Source: Lantana camara
Lineage: Eukaryota > Streptophyta > Magnoliopsida > Lamiales > Verbenaceae
Length of the DNA stretch: 64,000 nucleotides
Direction: 5' to 3'
NCBI GenBank assembly: GCA_037501455.1
Contig: CM074856.1
Span: 93,880,001-93,944,000, forward strand
The position numbers and the translations under genes were made by a program. Shown here piece by piece: positions 24,870 to 37,424 of this stretch (positions are counted from its first letter, which is position 1; the number at the start of each line of letters is the position of its first letter). The notes under the pieces were generated by a model. The model was not told where the DNA came from, did not search any database, and worked only from the letters and a program-made list of their open reading frames with translations.

Positions 24870-27356
24870 TCACTGTTCGCTCGGAAATAATTCGGGGTGG
24901 AATTTACGAATCTTTTCCTCCGTCTCCAACGTAGCCTCTTCGGTTTTATCACTTCTCCAAAGAACCTTGACTTGTGGAATACGCTGATTTTGAAGTTCCT
25001 GAAATTTTCGATCCAATATCTTAGTCGGCTTTTGAACGAAGGTGAGATCCGGTTCTAATTCTACTTCTTCCACCGGTAGAACCTCGGACTCGTCTCGATA
25101 ATATTTTCGGAGTTGTGAAACATGAAACGCATTATGAATTCTGGTTAAACTCGGAGGCAAATCCAATCTATAGGCCGTATCCCCAACCTTCTCTAAAATA
25201 TGATACCGTCCCATATACCGAGGGTTTAATTTTCCTCCTCGTCCAATCCTTGAGAACCCTTTTCGTGGAGATGCCTTTAAGAAAACCCTGTCTCCAACCT
25301 CAAACTCAAGATTCTTTCTCCGAAGGTCTGCATAGATCTTTTGTCGATCCTGAGCGGCCTTCATCCGTTGTCTAATTATCTGGACCTTGTCAATAGCCTC
25401 TTGTATAGCCTTAGAGGGTTTTTCCTTCTTTTCCCCTCTTTTAACATCTTCTTGCTTGGTCCAATTCCATTCCTCCAAGTCAAAGAACAACGGAGATCGA
25501 CATTTACGTACATAAAGAGCTTCATAAAGGGCCATTTCAATCGAGGCTTGATAGCTATTGTTGTAAGCGAACTCGATTAACGGCAACTGTTCATACCACG
25601 AGCTTTGAAAGTCCAATGCACATGCTCTCAACATGTCCTCTAGATACTTAATCAACCTCTCTGATTGTCCGTCGGTCTGAGGATGGAAAGCTGTGCTGAA
25701 TTGAAGCCTTGTTCCCAAACACTTCTGTAATTCTTGCTATAACCGTGAAGTAAATCTTGGATCCCGATCCGAGACAATACTAACAGGTACTCCATGAAGC
25801 CTTACAATCTCATCATTATACCTCTTGGCCAGCTTACTCACTTTATCGGACATTCTGATAGCAAGGAAATGAGCTGATTTTGTTAACCTGTCCCCGATAA
25901 CCCAAATTCCATCAAAATCTCCTCTCACTTTTGGTAATCCCTAAACGAAATCCATAGCTATTTGTTCCCACTTCCACTCCGGGATAGGCAATGGTTGAAG
26001 TAGCCCCGATGGCTTTTGATGTTCTGCCTTTACTACTTAACAGGTCATACAATGTTTCACGAAGTTGATAACATCCCGTTTCAACCCATTCCACCAATAG
26101 AATTGTTTTAGATCCTTATACATTTTGTTCCCTCCGTGATGTATCGAATACCCTGACCGATGGGCTTCTTCAAGAATAATCCTTTTTAACTCTTTCGGCA
26201 CAACAATTCGATTCTTGAATCTTAGAAGTCCCGTATCATCAAACCCAAACGGACACTCTGAATCAGTTCGAGCTTTCTCAGCTAATTTTTGTACCTCGGG
26301 ATCAAATCTCTGTGCATCAAATAATCTCTGTCTCAGATCTGGTTGAACCGTAATATTCTGAATGCTAGCCCTTAGTTTGAACAACTCATTCTCATCTCCA
26401 ATTTCCACTTTCACATTGGACACACTAGCTTTCCTACTAAGTGCATCCGCGACCAAATTGGCTTTGCCGGGATGGTATCGGATTGTACACTCATAATCCG
26501 GTAAAAGTTCCATCCAACGCCGTTGTCTCTTATTCAATTCCTTTTGTGAGAATAAGTATTGGAGACTCTTGTGATCGGAAAAGACCTCAAACGATATTCC
26601 ATAAAGATAGTGTCTCCACTTACCCAAAGCAAAGATCACTGCCGCTAATTCTAAATCGTGAGTGGGGTAGTTCTGCTTATGATCTTTTAATTTCCTTGAG
26701 CCATAGGCGATTACCCTTCCATTCTGCATCAACACACATCCCAAACCTTCCTTTGAGGCGTCCGTATAAACTGTATATCCTTCTGTACCTTCGGGAAGTG
26801 CTAATATAGGGGCAGTGGTCAACTTTTCCTTTAAAAGTTGAAAGCTAACCTCGCATGCCTCGTCCCACTCAAACTTAACCGCCTTCTTAGTCAATCGGGT
26901 TAAAGGAGCCGCAATCTTTGAGAAATCCTGTACGAATCTTCGATAGTAGCCTGCCAAAACCAAGAAACTCCTCACTTCTGAAGCATTTTTCGGGCTTTGC
27001 CATTGAATAACCGTCTCAATCTTAGAAGGGTCTACTTCCAAACCTTTCCTTGAGATAATATGGCCGAGAAATGCTACCCGATCAATCCAGAACTCACATT
27101 TGCTAAACTTAGCATACAATCGATGTTCTCTTAAGGTGTCCAACACAATTCTGAGATGCCTAGCATGATCTTCCGGAGTTCTCGAATAAACCAAAATGTC
27201 ATCAATGAATATCACCACAAACTTATCCAAATAAGGTCGGAAAATTCGATGCATCATATCCATAAAAGCAGTCGGAGCATTAGTCAGTCCAAAAGGCATC
27301 ACTACGAACTCATAGTGCCCATACCGGGTGTTAAATCCCGTCTTCGGAATGTCCTC
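24870..27356 (-). pseudogene. Gypsy E pol, C-terminal half (RT, RNase H, integrase, chromodomain)
   Basis: Reading from 27356 down, the second part of the RT comes first ([14 protein letters not shown], then FIDDILVYS near 27200). RNase H follows ([10 protein letters not shown] near 26770, [10 protein letters not shown]), then the integrase zinc finger, integrase core and a C-terminal chromodomain (about 25090-24880). The frame has premature stops at about 26037 (TAA), near 25940 (TAG) and at 25737 (TAG), all explainable by single transitions. The chromodomain lacks the usual Trp in the EATWE block (it reads EATLE), and group II chromodomains of this clade are already aromatic-poor. The first part of RT is at 37425 and beyond, separated by copia B. 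Confidence 0.9.
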
Positions 27357-29290
27357 TGTTAGGAATAGTGCCCTAGAAAGCCGATTGTATATCCGCTTTG
27401 TGCTTTTCCTTATTGTAATCACAGACAATCTTTGAATGAAATAACGAATTGAGGCAACACTTCTTTATATGCTCTTGTTTGGTATGCGTTTACTTTAGCT
27501 GTGCATGTATGAGAACTCCCCTAATCCTGATGACTTTAGGACTCTACCATTTAGGTGAAATGGTTCATGAAACGAGCCCTATATCACATAAGTCATGATT
27601 AGTAAAATACTCCAAGCCGATGAGTCCTACAGACAGTGGGAGTGTCAACCTGACTCCTCTAAGGCTTGCTTATGGGATCACGCCCTTAAGAAGGACCACC
27701 TTGTTTCATGGAGGTGCAAAGTGTATAGTTGATACGTGCGTGATACATGAGGGTGCTTACTTTAATAAGTAAGTTCACTGAGGTGCTCCGTGTGAGAACA
27801 TTCCTAAATGGGAAAGGAAGATTCTATTTCAGGAAATGGAAACTTCCAGATTAGGAAATATCTCACGAGTCATTGATGTGATTAATTGATCCTTAGACTT
27901 GAGCTTCCTTGTCACTTTATGAGTTAACTCTGTAGTCTTAGGTATAAGCTTTAAAGGGTGTCGCCTTAGACAACTGATTCAAGGCTTATGCTGGGGCTGC
28001 ACAAGTGACTCATGAAAGTGAATGAGAATCAAGAAAGGACCTACACTTGCATTTGCAAGGTGATCTCTTATTGTGTAAGTCGTTCATATGCCATATGGAG
28101 TCCTTGGCCAAGGCAGTAGATCAAGACATCAAGAAAAGGGTTTCTTGGATTGAGATCAAATGGATATGAAATGCACTTAGCTTTAAGACCGGATTATTAG
28201 GGTTCTGATTATTCCCTTGCCCTAGATCTTGGTTGAGAGATAGTAAGTAGGAGGATTGTATCTCACATGAATCAATGACTTAAAGGTTCTGTCGAATCCG
28301 AACATTCCCATTCAGCTAGGGGTTAAACATCTGTTGCTAGACTATGGTCGTTTAATCTGTGGACTGATTAATTAATTAGTGAATTAATTAATTGGGGTCA
28401 CTACTAATTGAATTGAGAACCTAGAGGGTCACACACAACAACTTGGTTACATGAGTTGAGGCTTAAAAATGATTAAACGAGTTAATCGAGCCTAAGGGGT
28501 TCCACACGTGTGAAATCACACGTGTGGCTCACGTAATTGGACACGTGTCATTAAGACACGTGTGCCACACGTGATTATGTGATGTTAAATAATTACTGTG
28601 TTAATTATTTAATAGACTTTGGTTTAATTTTGAATTAAAAAGAAAGTCTAATTTTGGAGAAAATAATCTAGTTAATTAATTACGAATTAATTAATTAGAT
28701 AAAAAATAAGTTGTTTATTTTATAATAAATAAAGTATAAAATTATCCAAAAATAGTTTGGATATTTTTAGCTCTCTTAAAAGTTGACTAGAATTAGAATT
28801 CAAAGTCAAAGTTGGAAAATACTTGATAATCAAGTAATAGGAGAGAGAGGAACCAAATCCTTTCCCAACAAGGATTTGGATCGGCACCCTCTCTCTATAA
28901 ATAGGAGAGCTCGAGCTCCTTATGGAGCTAATAGACAATTCTTTTGGTTCATGTGTTGAACACCTTCCTTTCTCCAAGATTAAATTAAACCCTAGGTTAA
29001 GCCTAAACACTAACTAGAGAAGTAGCATCCTTACTAGTTAGATTGTGATCAAGTTGGTGGACTTTCTCTAGAGACTTCAAGTTAGAAGTTTGAAGATTCG
29101 AGCTTTACCAAGGAGAGGGGTTCAAGCCGCGAGAAGAGCGTTCTTGGGTGGCTTGAAACGCTTCAAGAAAGAATTAAAAGAAAAGTAAGTTTTCTATCTT
29201 TACGAATTTGGTTACACGATTGCGAGTTCAAGGTCCTTTTGTTGGGAAAAATTTTAAATTCCGCTGCTTTTTGATTCGTGTTTTCCAACA
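27357..29290 (+). repeat. 5' LTR of copia B
   Basis: TGTTAGG to CCAACA, 1934 bp. Near-identical to the 3' LTR at 35491-37424. Confidence 0.96.
28505..28920 (+). promoter_or_regulatory. Copia B LTR promoter: G-box cluster and TATA box
   Basis: Five CACGTG cores (28505, 28519, 28542, 28557, 28568) and one CACGTA lie in 69 bp. TATAAATA follows at 28896-28903, with a partly decayed palindrome GGAGAGCTCGAGCTCC just after it. In the 3' LTR the first core is CACCTG and the third is intact again, so five cores remain there too (36653-36707). Confidence 0.65.
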
Positions 29291-29292
29291 AG

Positions 29293-29305
29293 TGGTATCA
29301 GAGCC
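29293..29305 (+). other. Primer-binding site of copia B (tRNA-iMet)
   Basis: TGGTATCAGAGCC lies two bases after the 5' LTR, complementary to the 3' end of initiator tRNA-Met. Confidence 0.92.
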
Positions 29306-31556
29306 ACCTCGTTAATCGTGTTTCTGATTCGTCTCAATTATACTGAATTTGGTAGAAATTCTTAGGCTTGATGCGATTGAGTATTTGTATTTATTTTAGA
29401 AAGCCTGAATTACGAAACTGTATTTTTTTTTTCCTGAAAGTTTCTGAAAATTGGTTTTTGCAAAAAATTAATTTTTGAAAACAATTTTAGATTTGAAACT
29501 GTATAAACTGTTTTTGGATTTCTTGGATTGGTTTTGCTTTTGAACGAAAACACGAAACGAAAACCCGGATCACGACGAACACACGAAACCCCGCGCGCGA
29601 AGGCGTCGCGCGCCACCCTCCCGCAACCGCGCGGGAGGCCCTCCCGGGCGTGCCGCCCGTCGCCGCCCAGGCCTGGCCGGGACAGACCGGCCAGTCGCCC
29701 AGCACCTCCCGCACGCCTGTGCGGGAGCCTTCCGGGCGCGCCTAGGCGCGGCCGCCCAGGGCGGCCGAGACTGGCCGCCCACCCCGCCCGCATACTTGCG
29801 GGAAAGCCGCGCCCAGCAGCGCGCAGCTTGCGCGCAGCGCGCGCACTCGCGCGGCCTTGGCGGCACGCTGTGCGCGCCTGTCGTCCCGTTTTCGTGATCC
29901 GGCCTTTTCGTGTTTCGTGCAATCCAGTCCCAATTTTATTTGAATTTTAAAATTTTATTTTTGAATATTTATTTTAATTTTTGAATAAAACTTAAAATTG
30001 GGATTTTTTGAGAAATTGAAACGGTTTATATTTTGGGAAAATACATCTTGATAAAATTATTAATTTTCAGAAATTAATTGGAATTTTATTTGTTTTGGTA
30101 ATTTGGGATTTATTGAAAACTTTTATAAATAAGACTCGCATCAAGTCGTGTTTTAAGCTATTAGAGCTTAAAGCGAGAATTTTAATTTATTGGTTAAATT
30201 TGAATTCTTGCAAAAGCATGTTAGGTGATCATGGGTTTAGATCTATGTATGGTTTTAATTTATGCACATGGATGGTTTAAATTGGGGTTGGAGCCCTATA
30301 GTTGCGTTTTTCAATTGAGGTTGGAGCCTCACTTATGTGCGTACTGTTATGTGATTTATTATGTGGCTTTCCATATTACTGTTTTTGAGGCCGGGGTATG
30401 CCCCGTGTAATTGTCTAAGGCCAATATGAAGATTGAGCCTTATTACTTTATGTCTTTTTCCTTTTTATTGTAATTTGAGAGTAGAGATAGGTGGTGAGGT
30501 TTTCATTTTCATTTTGGAGACAATGCACCCATGGAGTAAGATGGACCACATTCAAGTAACAAGGAGGCCATAAGTGAAGACCCCTCAAAGTGTTAGGGAG
30601 GGGAATCTCAATTGTTAAATGTAATAGAGATAGGGCTCGTATTTTGTTACCGCTTTCCCTTATGTGATTTGAACTGTTTATGTGGCATGTATGTTAGAAC
30701 TTGTGATTGTGGAGTGGCTCCCACATATCACGCATAAGATAGGTAGAACCCATGATCATTACATGTTAGTATCATGCTAGGACATGTTATCTATTTATGT
30801 GCTTGTTTGAAATGCATTTAAGTGTACTTGCATTAATCAAGACTAATAAAATTGGATAACATATATGTTGGTGAGGTCGAACCGGACAACTCTCCGGTTG
30901 ATTCGAAAATTCCCATTAAATATTAAGCTAATTTCGAACAAATAGGTGTTTAATTCGAGATGCAAATTTTGAATTAAATTCCTAGCATTCCATCAATAGG
31001 TTTTAAGTTTAGTAAGTAAAGCTAGTTATTGTCCGCGAGTCGTGGGATAGCTAGTGGAGCTTATTAGTTCTTAGTTACCTAATTAATCGTTTTAAATGAT
31101 CAATATTTCGTGGTCAATTTTAGCAAGGGCGATGTCTGCGAGTCGTGGGTCGTTCGAACTAAGTTTTGGTCATGATCTTATGATTGATGGGTCTAGCTTA
31201 ACGCCTAAGTAAATATGGATGTCGCACGAGTCGTGGGTCCATATTGAAAGATAGGTGATGCAAAAACAATTACTAAGAGTTCTAAAGGTGTTAGAATTGG
31301 TAAGTTGTACCTACCTAGGGTTCTTACTTAGAATGTCCGCGAGTCGTGGGTTCGAGGTAAAATGCCTGGGATCTTAGTACCCATTGGGAAACGTGTTCCT
31401 CTTAGATCTTTGGGAATTCTAGATCTTTGAAAAACAGTGGGAGCTACAATAGATTAAAGACCTTATCTTTTGTATATCGTTATAATTCAGCATGCTCACT
31501 AGTTCTCTGTTTTACCATTTAGGTCGTAGATTCTGTGATTCTCTACGTGTTTTGAA
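29306..31556 (+). other. Copia B untranslated leader
   Basis: The leader is 2.25 kb with the same layout as A. A GC-rich island lies at about 29570-29890. The four-copy motif sits at 31030, 31133, 31220 and 31334 (consensus TGTCCGCGAGTCGTGGG; the third copy has one extra base). The long open frames in the island (up to 170 residues) occur on both strands and are a GC effect. Confidence 0.75.
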
Positions 31557-34500
31557 ATGGCAACCAAAAACCCTCTTGTATCGATCCTCGAGTCAAACAA
31601 GTTGACTGGTCCCAACTATTCTGATTGGCTGAGGAATCTAAAAATCATTTTAGATTCTGAGAAGAGAACTTATGTTCTCTTCGAAGGGGAGCCTAGTCCC
31701 GAAGGGGAGGCTCCCACTCGGGCCGAGCGGGATGCGATTCAGAAGTGGAAGGATGATAATCTCCAAGCCCGTTGCCTTATGTTGGCTAACATGTCTCCGG
31801 ACTTGCAAAGGCAACATGAGGCCATGGAATTTGCTTGGGAGATTTACGACCACCTAGAGCAACTTTACCGCCCTCATGAACGTGTTACAAGGTATAACAC
31901 TTCAAAGGAATTGTTCCACTTGAGAATGAGGGAAGGTTCAAGTGTCCATGAATATGGACTCAAGTTTCTTGCCCTTACTGAGAAACTTGCTTCCATGGAC
32001 ATGCCACTGAAAGATGAGCTTTCAGTGGATTTGTTGCTAGCTTCGCTCCCACCATCATTCAACCCATTTGTCCTTAACTCCAACATTAATCATGCTGGTG
32101 CTACTGTAGCTGAGCTGATTAGTCAGCTTGTGACTGCTGAAAGCACGATCAAGAAGGACAATAAGGTTTTGATGGTGAATGCTCCATCTTCCTCTTCTGG
32201 GCCTTCTAAAGGTAAGGGCAAGAAAGCCCAAAAGAAGAAGAAGAAACCCCTTAGGCCCACTGGTGGCATTTCGAAGGGGAAGGCCCAAAAGAAGAAGCGT
32301 GATCAGAAAGAGGATGTTTGCTTCCATTGTGGCAAAGCGGGACATTGGAGGAGAAACTGCCCAGAGTACAAGGCTACTCTGAAGAAAGGTATCTTTCTCG
32401 TTGAAGTAAATCTTTCTATTAATTCTAGTTCTTGGGTACTTGATACCGGTTGTGGAACTCATATCTGTAATGATGTACAGATGCTAAGTGAACTCCAACA
32501 ACTCAAAGAAGGAGAATGTGTCTTGAAGATCGGCGATGGCTCAAACGTTGAAGCTCGAGCTTTAGGCACAATTAGATTAGATTTAGGTAGTTTTGAGTTG
32601 GTATTAAATAAAGTCCTTTATGTACCGAACATTATTCGTAATATAATTTCAGTTCCAATATTAGATTGTGAAGGTTATGAAACTTATATTAAGAATGGTA
32701 AATACTTTATCAAACGGAACAACTCTTCCGTTCATATCGGTACTCTAAGTAATGGACTTTACCTAACTCAAAACATCAATATTATGAATATACAACGAGA
32801 AACAAAGCGTAGGAGAGATGACAAAGTTTCAGCTCCCTTATGGCATGCTAGATTAGGACACATTTCCAAGAACAGAATTAGCAAGATAAACACTTTAGGA
32901 TCATTCTCTGAAAATGATCTCAAAGAGTTAACTTCTTGCGAATCCTGTCTCAAAGGAAAAATGTCCAAAGTCCCTTTTAAAGGAACTGTGGAACGTGCCA
33001 CTAAGGTTTTGGATTTGATCCATACTGATGTTTGTGGACCGCTTAGTGTAAGCACTAGAAACAATCATCAGTACTTCATAACCTTTACTGATGACTTTAG
33101 TCGGTATGGTTATGTATACTTAATGAAGTATAAATCTGAAGCTTTTGAGAAATTCTTAGAATTTCAAAAGGAGGTTGAGAACCAAACTGGTCACAAGATC
33201 AAAGCACTTCGACCTGATCGAGGAGGCGAATATCTTAGTGAAGAATTCCTTAATCATCTCAAGGATAATGGGATTATCTCTCAGTGGACTCCTCCGGGAA
33301 CTCCTCAGCTTAATGGAGTTTCTGAGAGAAGGAATCGAACCCTACTTGATATGGTTCGTTCCATGATGAGTTTCACTGACTTACCACCTTCTTTCTGGGG
33401 TTATGCCCTAGAAAGTGCAGCAAAGATTCTGAATCTAGTTCCCTCTAAGTCAGTCCCCAAAACGCCCTATGAAATGTGGCATGGTAAAATCCCTAGTTAT
33501 TCTTACTTAAGAATTTGGGGTTGTCCTGCTTACGTGAAGAGGACAGTGGGAGATAAGTTAGAATCTCGTTCTAACTTATGCTACTTTGTAGGTTATCCTA
33601 AGGAATCCATAGGATACTATTTCTATGATCAATCTGAGCAAAAGGTGTTTGTTTCCAGAAATGCCACTTTTCTTGAGGAACCGTTCCTTAAAGAAAAGAA
33701 AGGCAAGATCATAGAATTAGAAGAAGTACAAAGTGACCCCACACCGCCCACTGAAGAAACGTCCCACTCTGATCAACCACAACCAATCACGAATTTCGAT
33801 ACACATGAAAATCCTCTAAGGCGTTCTGAACGCACTCCTAGACAGCCAGAGAGATGGTATGGATTCTTCCATGAAATCTCTCAAAAGGATAATGATCCTT
33901 TAACATATGAGGAGGCACTTTCAGATTCTGACTCTGAACAGTGGATAGAAGCCATGAAATCCGAAATGGATTCCATGAACTCCAACCAAGTTTGGACCTT
34001 GGTAGATTTGCCTGATGGGGTCAAACCCATAGGTTGCAAATAGATCTTTAAGAGAAAGCTTGGAGTTGATGGAAGCATTGCAGCCTACAAAGCAAGACTG
34101 GTTGCAAAAGGATTCACTCAAAGACCCGGCGTGGACTTTGACGAAACCTTTTCACCAGTTGCAATGCAAAAGTCCATTCGAATCATGCTTGCCATTGCTG
34201 CATATTATGACTATGAGATATGGCAAATGGATGTGAAAACTGCCTTTCTCAATGGTGACATTGACAAAGACATTTATATGGAGCAACCCATAGGTTTCAC
34301 ATTCAGTGGGAGTGAGCAAAAGGTTTGCAAACTCCAAAGATCAATCTATGGATTGAAACAGGCTTCTAGGAATTGGAACATTCGATTTGATGAATCGGTC
34401 AAAGCGTTTGGCTTCACCCAAATTTCGAATGAATCATGTGTGTATAGAAAGGAATTGGAGACCTCAGTGCAATTCTTAGTACTTTATGTTGATGACATCC

Positions 34501-35474
34501 TTCTTATTGGGAATTCGAAGGATGACATGAAAGTGACTAAGTTATGGTTATCGAACCAATTCGAGATGAAAGATCTTGGTGATGCGTCCTATATCCTTGG
34601 AATTAAAATCTATAGAGATAGATCTAGAAGGTTAATAGGACTATCACAGTCGATGTACATTGACAAAGTATTGAAGAGATTCAATATGGAGTCAGCAAAG
34701 GTTAAGAACCTTCCTATGAGTGTAGGAACATGTCTTTCAAAGAAGATGTGTCCTAAGACTAACCTTGAGAAGGAAAGAATGACTCATACGCCTTATGCAT
34801 CAGCAATAGGTAGCATAATGTATGCAATGTTATGTACTCGACCGGATGTGGCTTATGCACTTAGTGTAACAAGTCGTTTCCAATCTGACCCTGGAGATGG
34901 TCACTGGGCTGCCGTGAAGAATATTCTTAAGTACTTGAAGAGTACTAAAGATTTATTCTTAGTTTACGGAGGTCAGAAAGATCTTACTGTCGAAGGATAC
35001 TGCGATGCAAGCTTTGCATCTGACTTAGATGATTTTAAGTCAATGTCAGGATACATTTTCTGCCTAAACGGCGGAGCAGTGAGTTGGAAGAGTTCCAAGC
35101 AGACTACCACTGCAGATTCGACCACTGAGGCCGAATACTTAGCTGCAAATGATGCAGCTAAGGAAGGTGTTTGGATTAGAAACTTCATTCAAGAGTTGAA
35201 TGTTGTTCCTAGCATGAAAGACCCCATTACTGTGTTTTGTGACAACACTGGGGCGGTTGCTCAAGCAAGAGAACCAAGATCTCACCAACGGACCAAGCAC
35301 ATTATGAGGAAGCATCACCTAATCCGTGATATTGTCAAAAGAGGAGATGTGCTAATTGAGAGGGTCACATCAGCAGAGAACGTGGCAGATCCACTTACTA
35401 AACCCCTTAGTCGAGAAGCTTTCCAAGGTCATCTTCAGAAGATGGGACTTAGAGTAGCTTTAGAATGGCTTTGA
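31557..35474 (+). pseudogene. Copia B gag-pol polyprotein with one premature stop
   Basis: The frame of 1305 codons encodes the coat protein and the enzymes for protein cleavage, cDNA synthesis and integration. In order there are gag with a CCHC knuckle (about residues 255-268), protease with LDTG (about 295), the integrase finger (from about 430) and catalytic core (Asp near 485 and 551, Glu near 589), RT with YVDD (about 977) and RNase H (from about 1146, with the CDN acidic site intact). The only visible lesion is TAG at 34041, where A has TGG, early in RT. The gag, protease and integrase parts could still be made up to that stop. The start is ATGGCAACC, shared with A. The copia domain order, integrase before RT, is clear. 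Confidence 0.94.
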
Positions 35475-35478
35475 CGGG

Positions 35479-35490
35479 CAAGTGGGAGAT
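35479..35490 (+). other. Polypurine tract of copia B
   Basis: CAAGTGGGAGAT directly precedes the 3' LTR, identical to A. Confidence 0.85.
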
Positions 35491-37424
35491 TGTTAGGAAT
35501 AGTGCCCTAGAAAGCCGATTGTATATCCGCTTTGTGCTTTTCCTTATTGTAATCACAGACAATCTTTGAATGAAATAACGAATTGAGGCAACACTTCTTT
35601 ATATGCTCTTGTTTGGTATGCGTTTACTTTAGCTGTGCATGTATGAGAACTCCCCTAATCCTGATGACTTTAGGACTCTACCATTTAGGTGAAATGGTTC
35701 ATGAAACGAGCCCTATATCACATAAGTCATGATTAGTAAAATACTCCAAGCCGATGAGTCCTACAGACAGTGGGAGTGTCAACCTGACTCCTCTAAGGCT
35801 TGCTTATGGGATCACGCCCTTAAGAAGGACCACCTTGTTTCATGGAGGTGCAAAGTGTATAGTTGATACGTGCGTGATACATGAGGGTGCTTACTTTAAT
35901 AAGTAAGTTCACTGAGGTGCCCCGTGTGAGAACATTCCTAAATGGGAAAGGAAGATTCTATTTCAGGAAATGGAAACTTCCAGATTAGGAAATATCTCAC
36001 GAGTCATTGATGTGATTAATTGATCCTTAGACTTGAGGTTCCTTGTCACTTTATGAGTTAACTCTGTAGTCTTAGGTATAAGCTTTAAAGGGTGTCGCCT
36101 TAGACAACTGATTCAAGGCTTATGCTGGGGCTGCACAAGTGACTCATGAAAGTGAATGAGAATCAAGAAAGGACCTACACTTGCATTTGCAAGGTGATCT
36201 CTTATTGTGTAAGTCGTTCATATGCCATATGGAGTCCTTGGCCAAGGCAGTAGATCAAGACATCAAGAAAAGGGTTTCTTGCATTGAGATCAAATGGATA
36301 TGAAATGCACTTAGCTTTAAGACCGGATTATTAGGGTTCTGATTATTCCCTTGCCCTAGATCTTGGTTGAGAGATAGTAAGTAGGAGGATTGTATCTCAC
36401 ATGAATCAATGACTTAAAGGTTCTGTCGAATCCGAACATTCCAATTCAGCTAGGGGTTAAACACCTGTTGCTAGACTATGGTTGTTTAATCTGTGGACTG
36501 ATTAATTAATTAGTGAATTAATTAATTGGGGTCACTACTAATTGAATTGAGAACCTAGAGGGTCACACACAACAACTTGGTTACATGAGTTGAGGCTTAA
36601 AAATGATTAAACGAGTTAATCGAGCCTAAGGGGTTCCACACCTGTGAAATCACACGTGTGGCTCACGTGATTGGACACGTGTCATTAAGACACGTGTGCC
36701 ACACGTGATTATGTGATGTTAAATAATTAATGTGTTAATTATTTAATAGACTTTGGTTTAATTTTGAATTAAAAAGAAAGTCTAATTTTGGAGAAAATAA
36801 TCTAGTTAATTAATTACGAATTAATTAATTCGATAAAAAATAAGTTATTTATTTTATAATAAATAAAGTATAAAATTATCCAAAAATAGTTTGGATATTT
36901 TTAGCTCTCTTAAAAGTTGACTAGAATTAGAATTCAAAGTCAAAGTTGGAAAATACTTGATAATCAAGTAATAGGAGAGAGAGGAACCAAATCCTTTCCC
37001 AACAAGGATTTGGATCGGCACCCTCTCTCTATAAATAGGAGAGCTCGAGCTCCTTATGGAGCTAATAGACAATTCTTTTGGTTCATGTGTTGAACACCTT
37101 CCTTTCTCCAAGATTAAATTAAACCCTAGGTTAAGCCTAAACACTAACTAGAGAAGTAGCATCCTTACTAGTTAGATTGTGATCAAGTTGGTGGACTTTC
37201 TCTAGAGACTTCAAGTTAGAAGTTTGAAGATTCGAGCTTTACCAAGGAGAGGGGTTCAAGCCGCGAGAAGAGCGTTCTTGGGTGGCTTGAAACGCTTCAA
37301 GAAAGAATTAAAAGAAAAGTAAGTTTTCTATCTTTACGAATTTGGTTACACGATTGCGAGTTCAAGGTCCTTTTGTTGGGAAAAATTTTAAATTCCGCTG
37401 CTTTTTGATTCGTGTTTTCCAACA
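35491..37424 (+). repeat. 3' LTR of copia B
   Basis: TGTTAGG to CCAACA, 1934 bp, with TATAAATA at 37030-37037. It is followed by the target duplication copy TCATC. Confidence 0.96.

Larger units (their letters stand above)
27357..37424 (+). mobile_element. Ty1/copia retrotransposon B, nearly intact, nested in gypsy E
   Basis: It has two LTRs of exactly 1934 bp, a primer site, leader, one gag-pol frame with a single stop, and a purine tract. The target duplication is TCCTC against TCATC (27352-27356, 37425-37429; one mismatch). The E reading frame continues across it once the duplication is discounted. The LTRs differ at only about a dozen positions by eye, so it is the youngest complete insertion in the window and the obvious candidate source of proteins for relatives A and C. 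Confidence 0.95.

Noticed and set aside
29410..29950. Long open frames of 98-170 residues in the GC-rich copia leader (also 6524-6917 and 56429-56830)
   Set aside because: They occur on both strands, are Arg/Ala/Gly-rich, and are not kept between copies A, B and C; GC content alone explains them.
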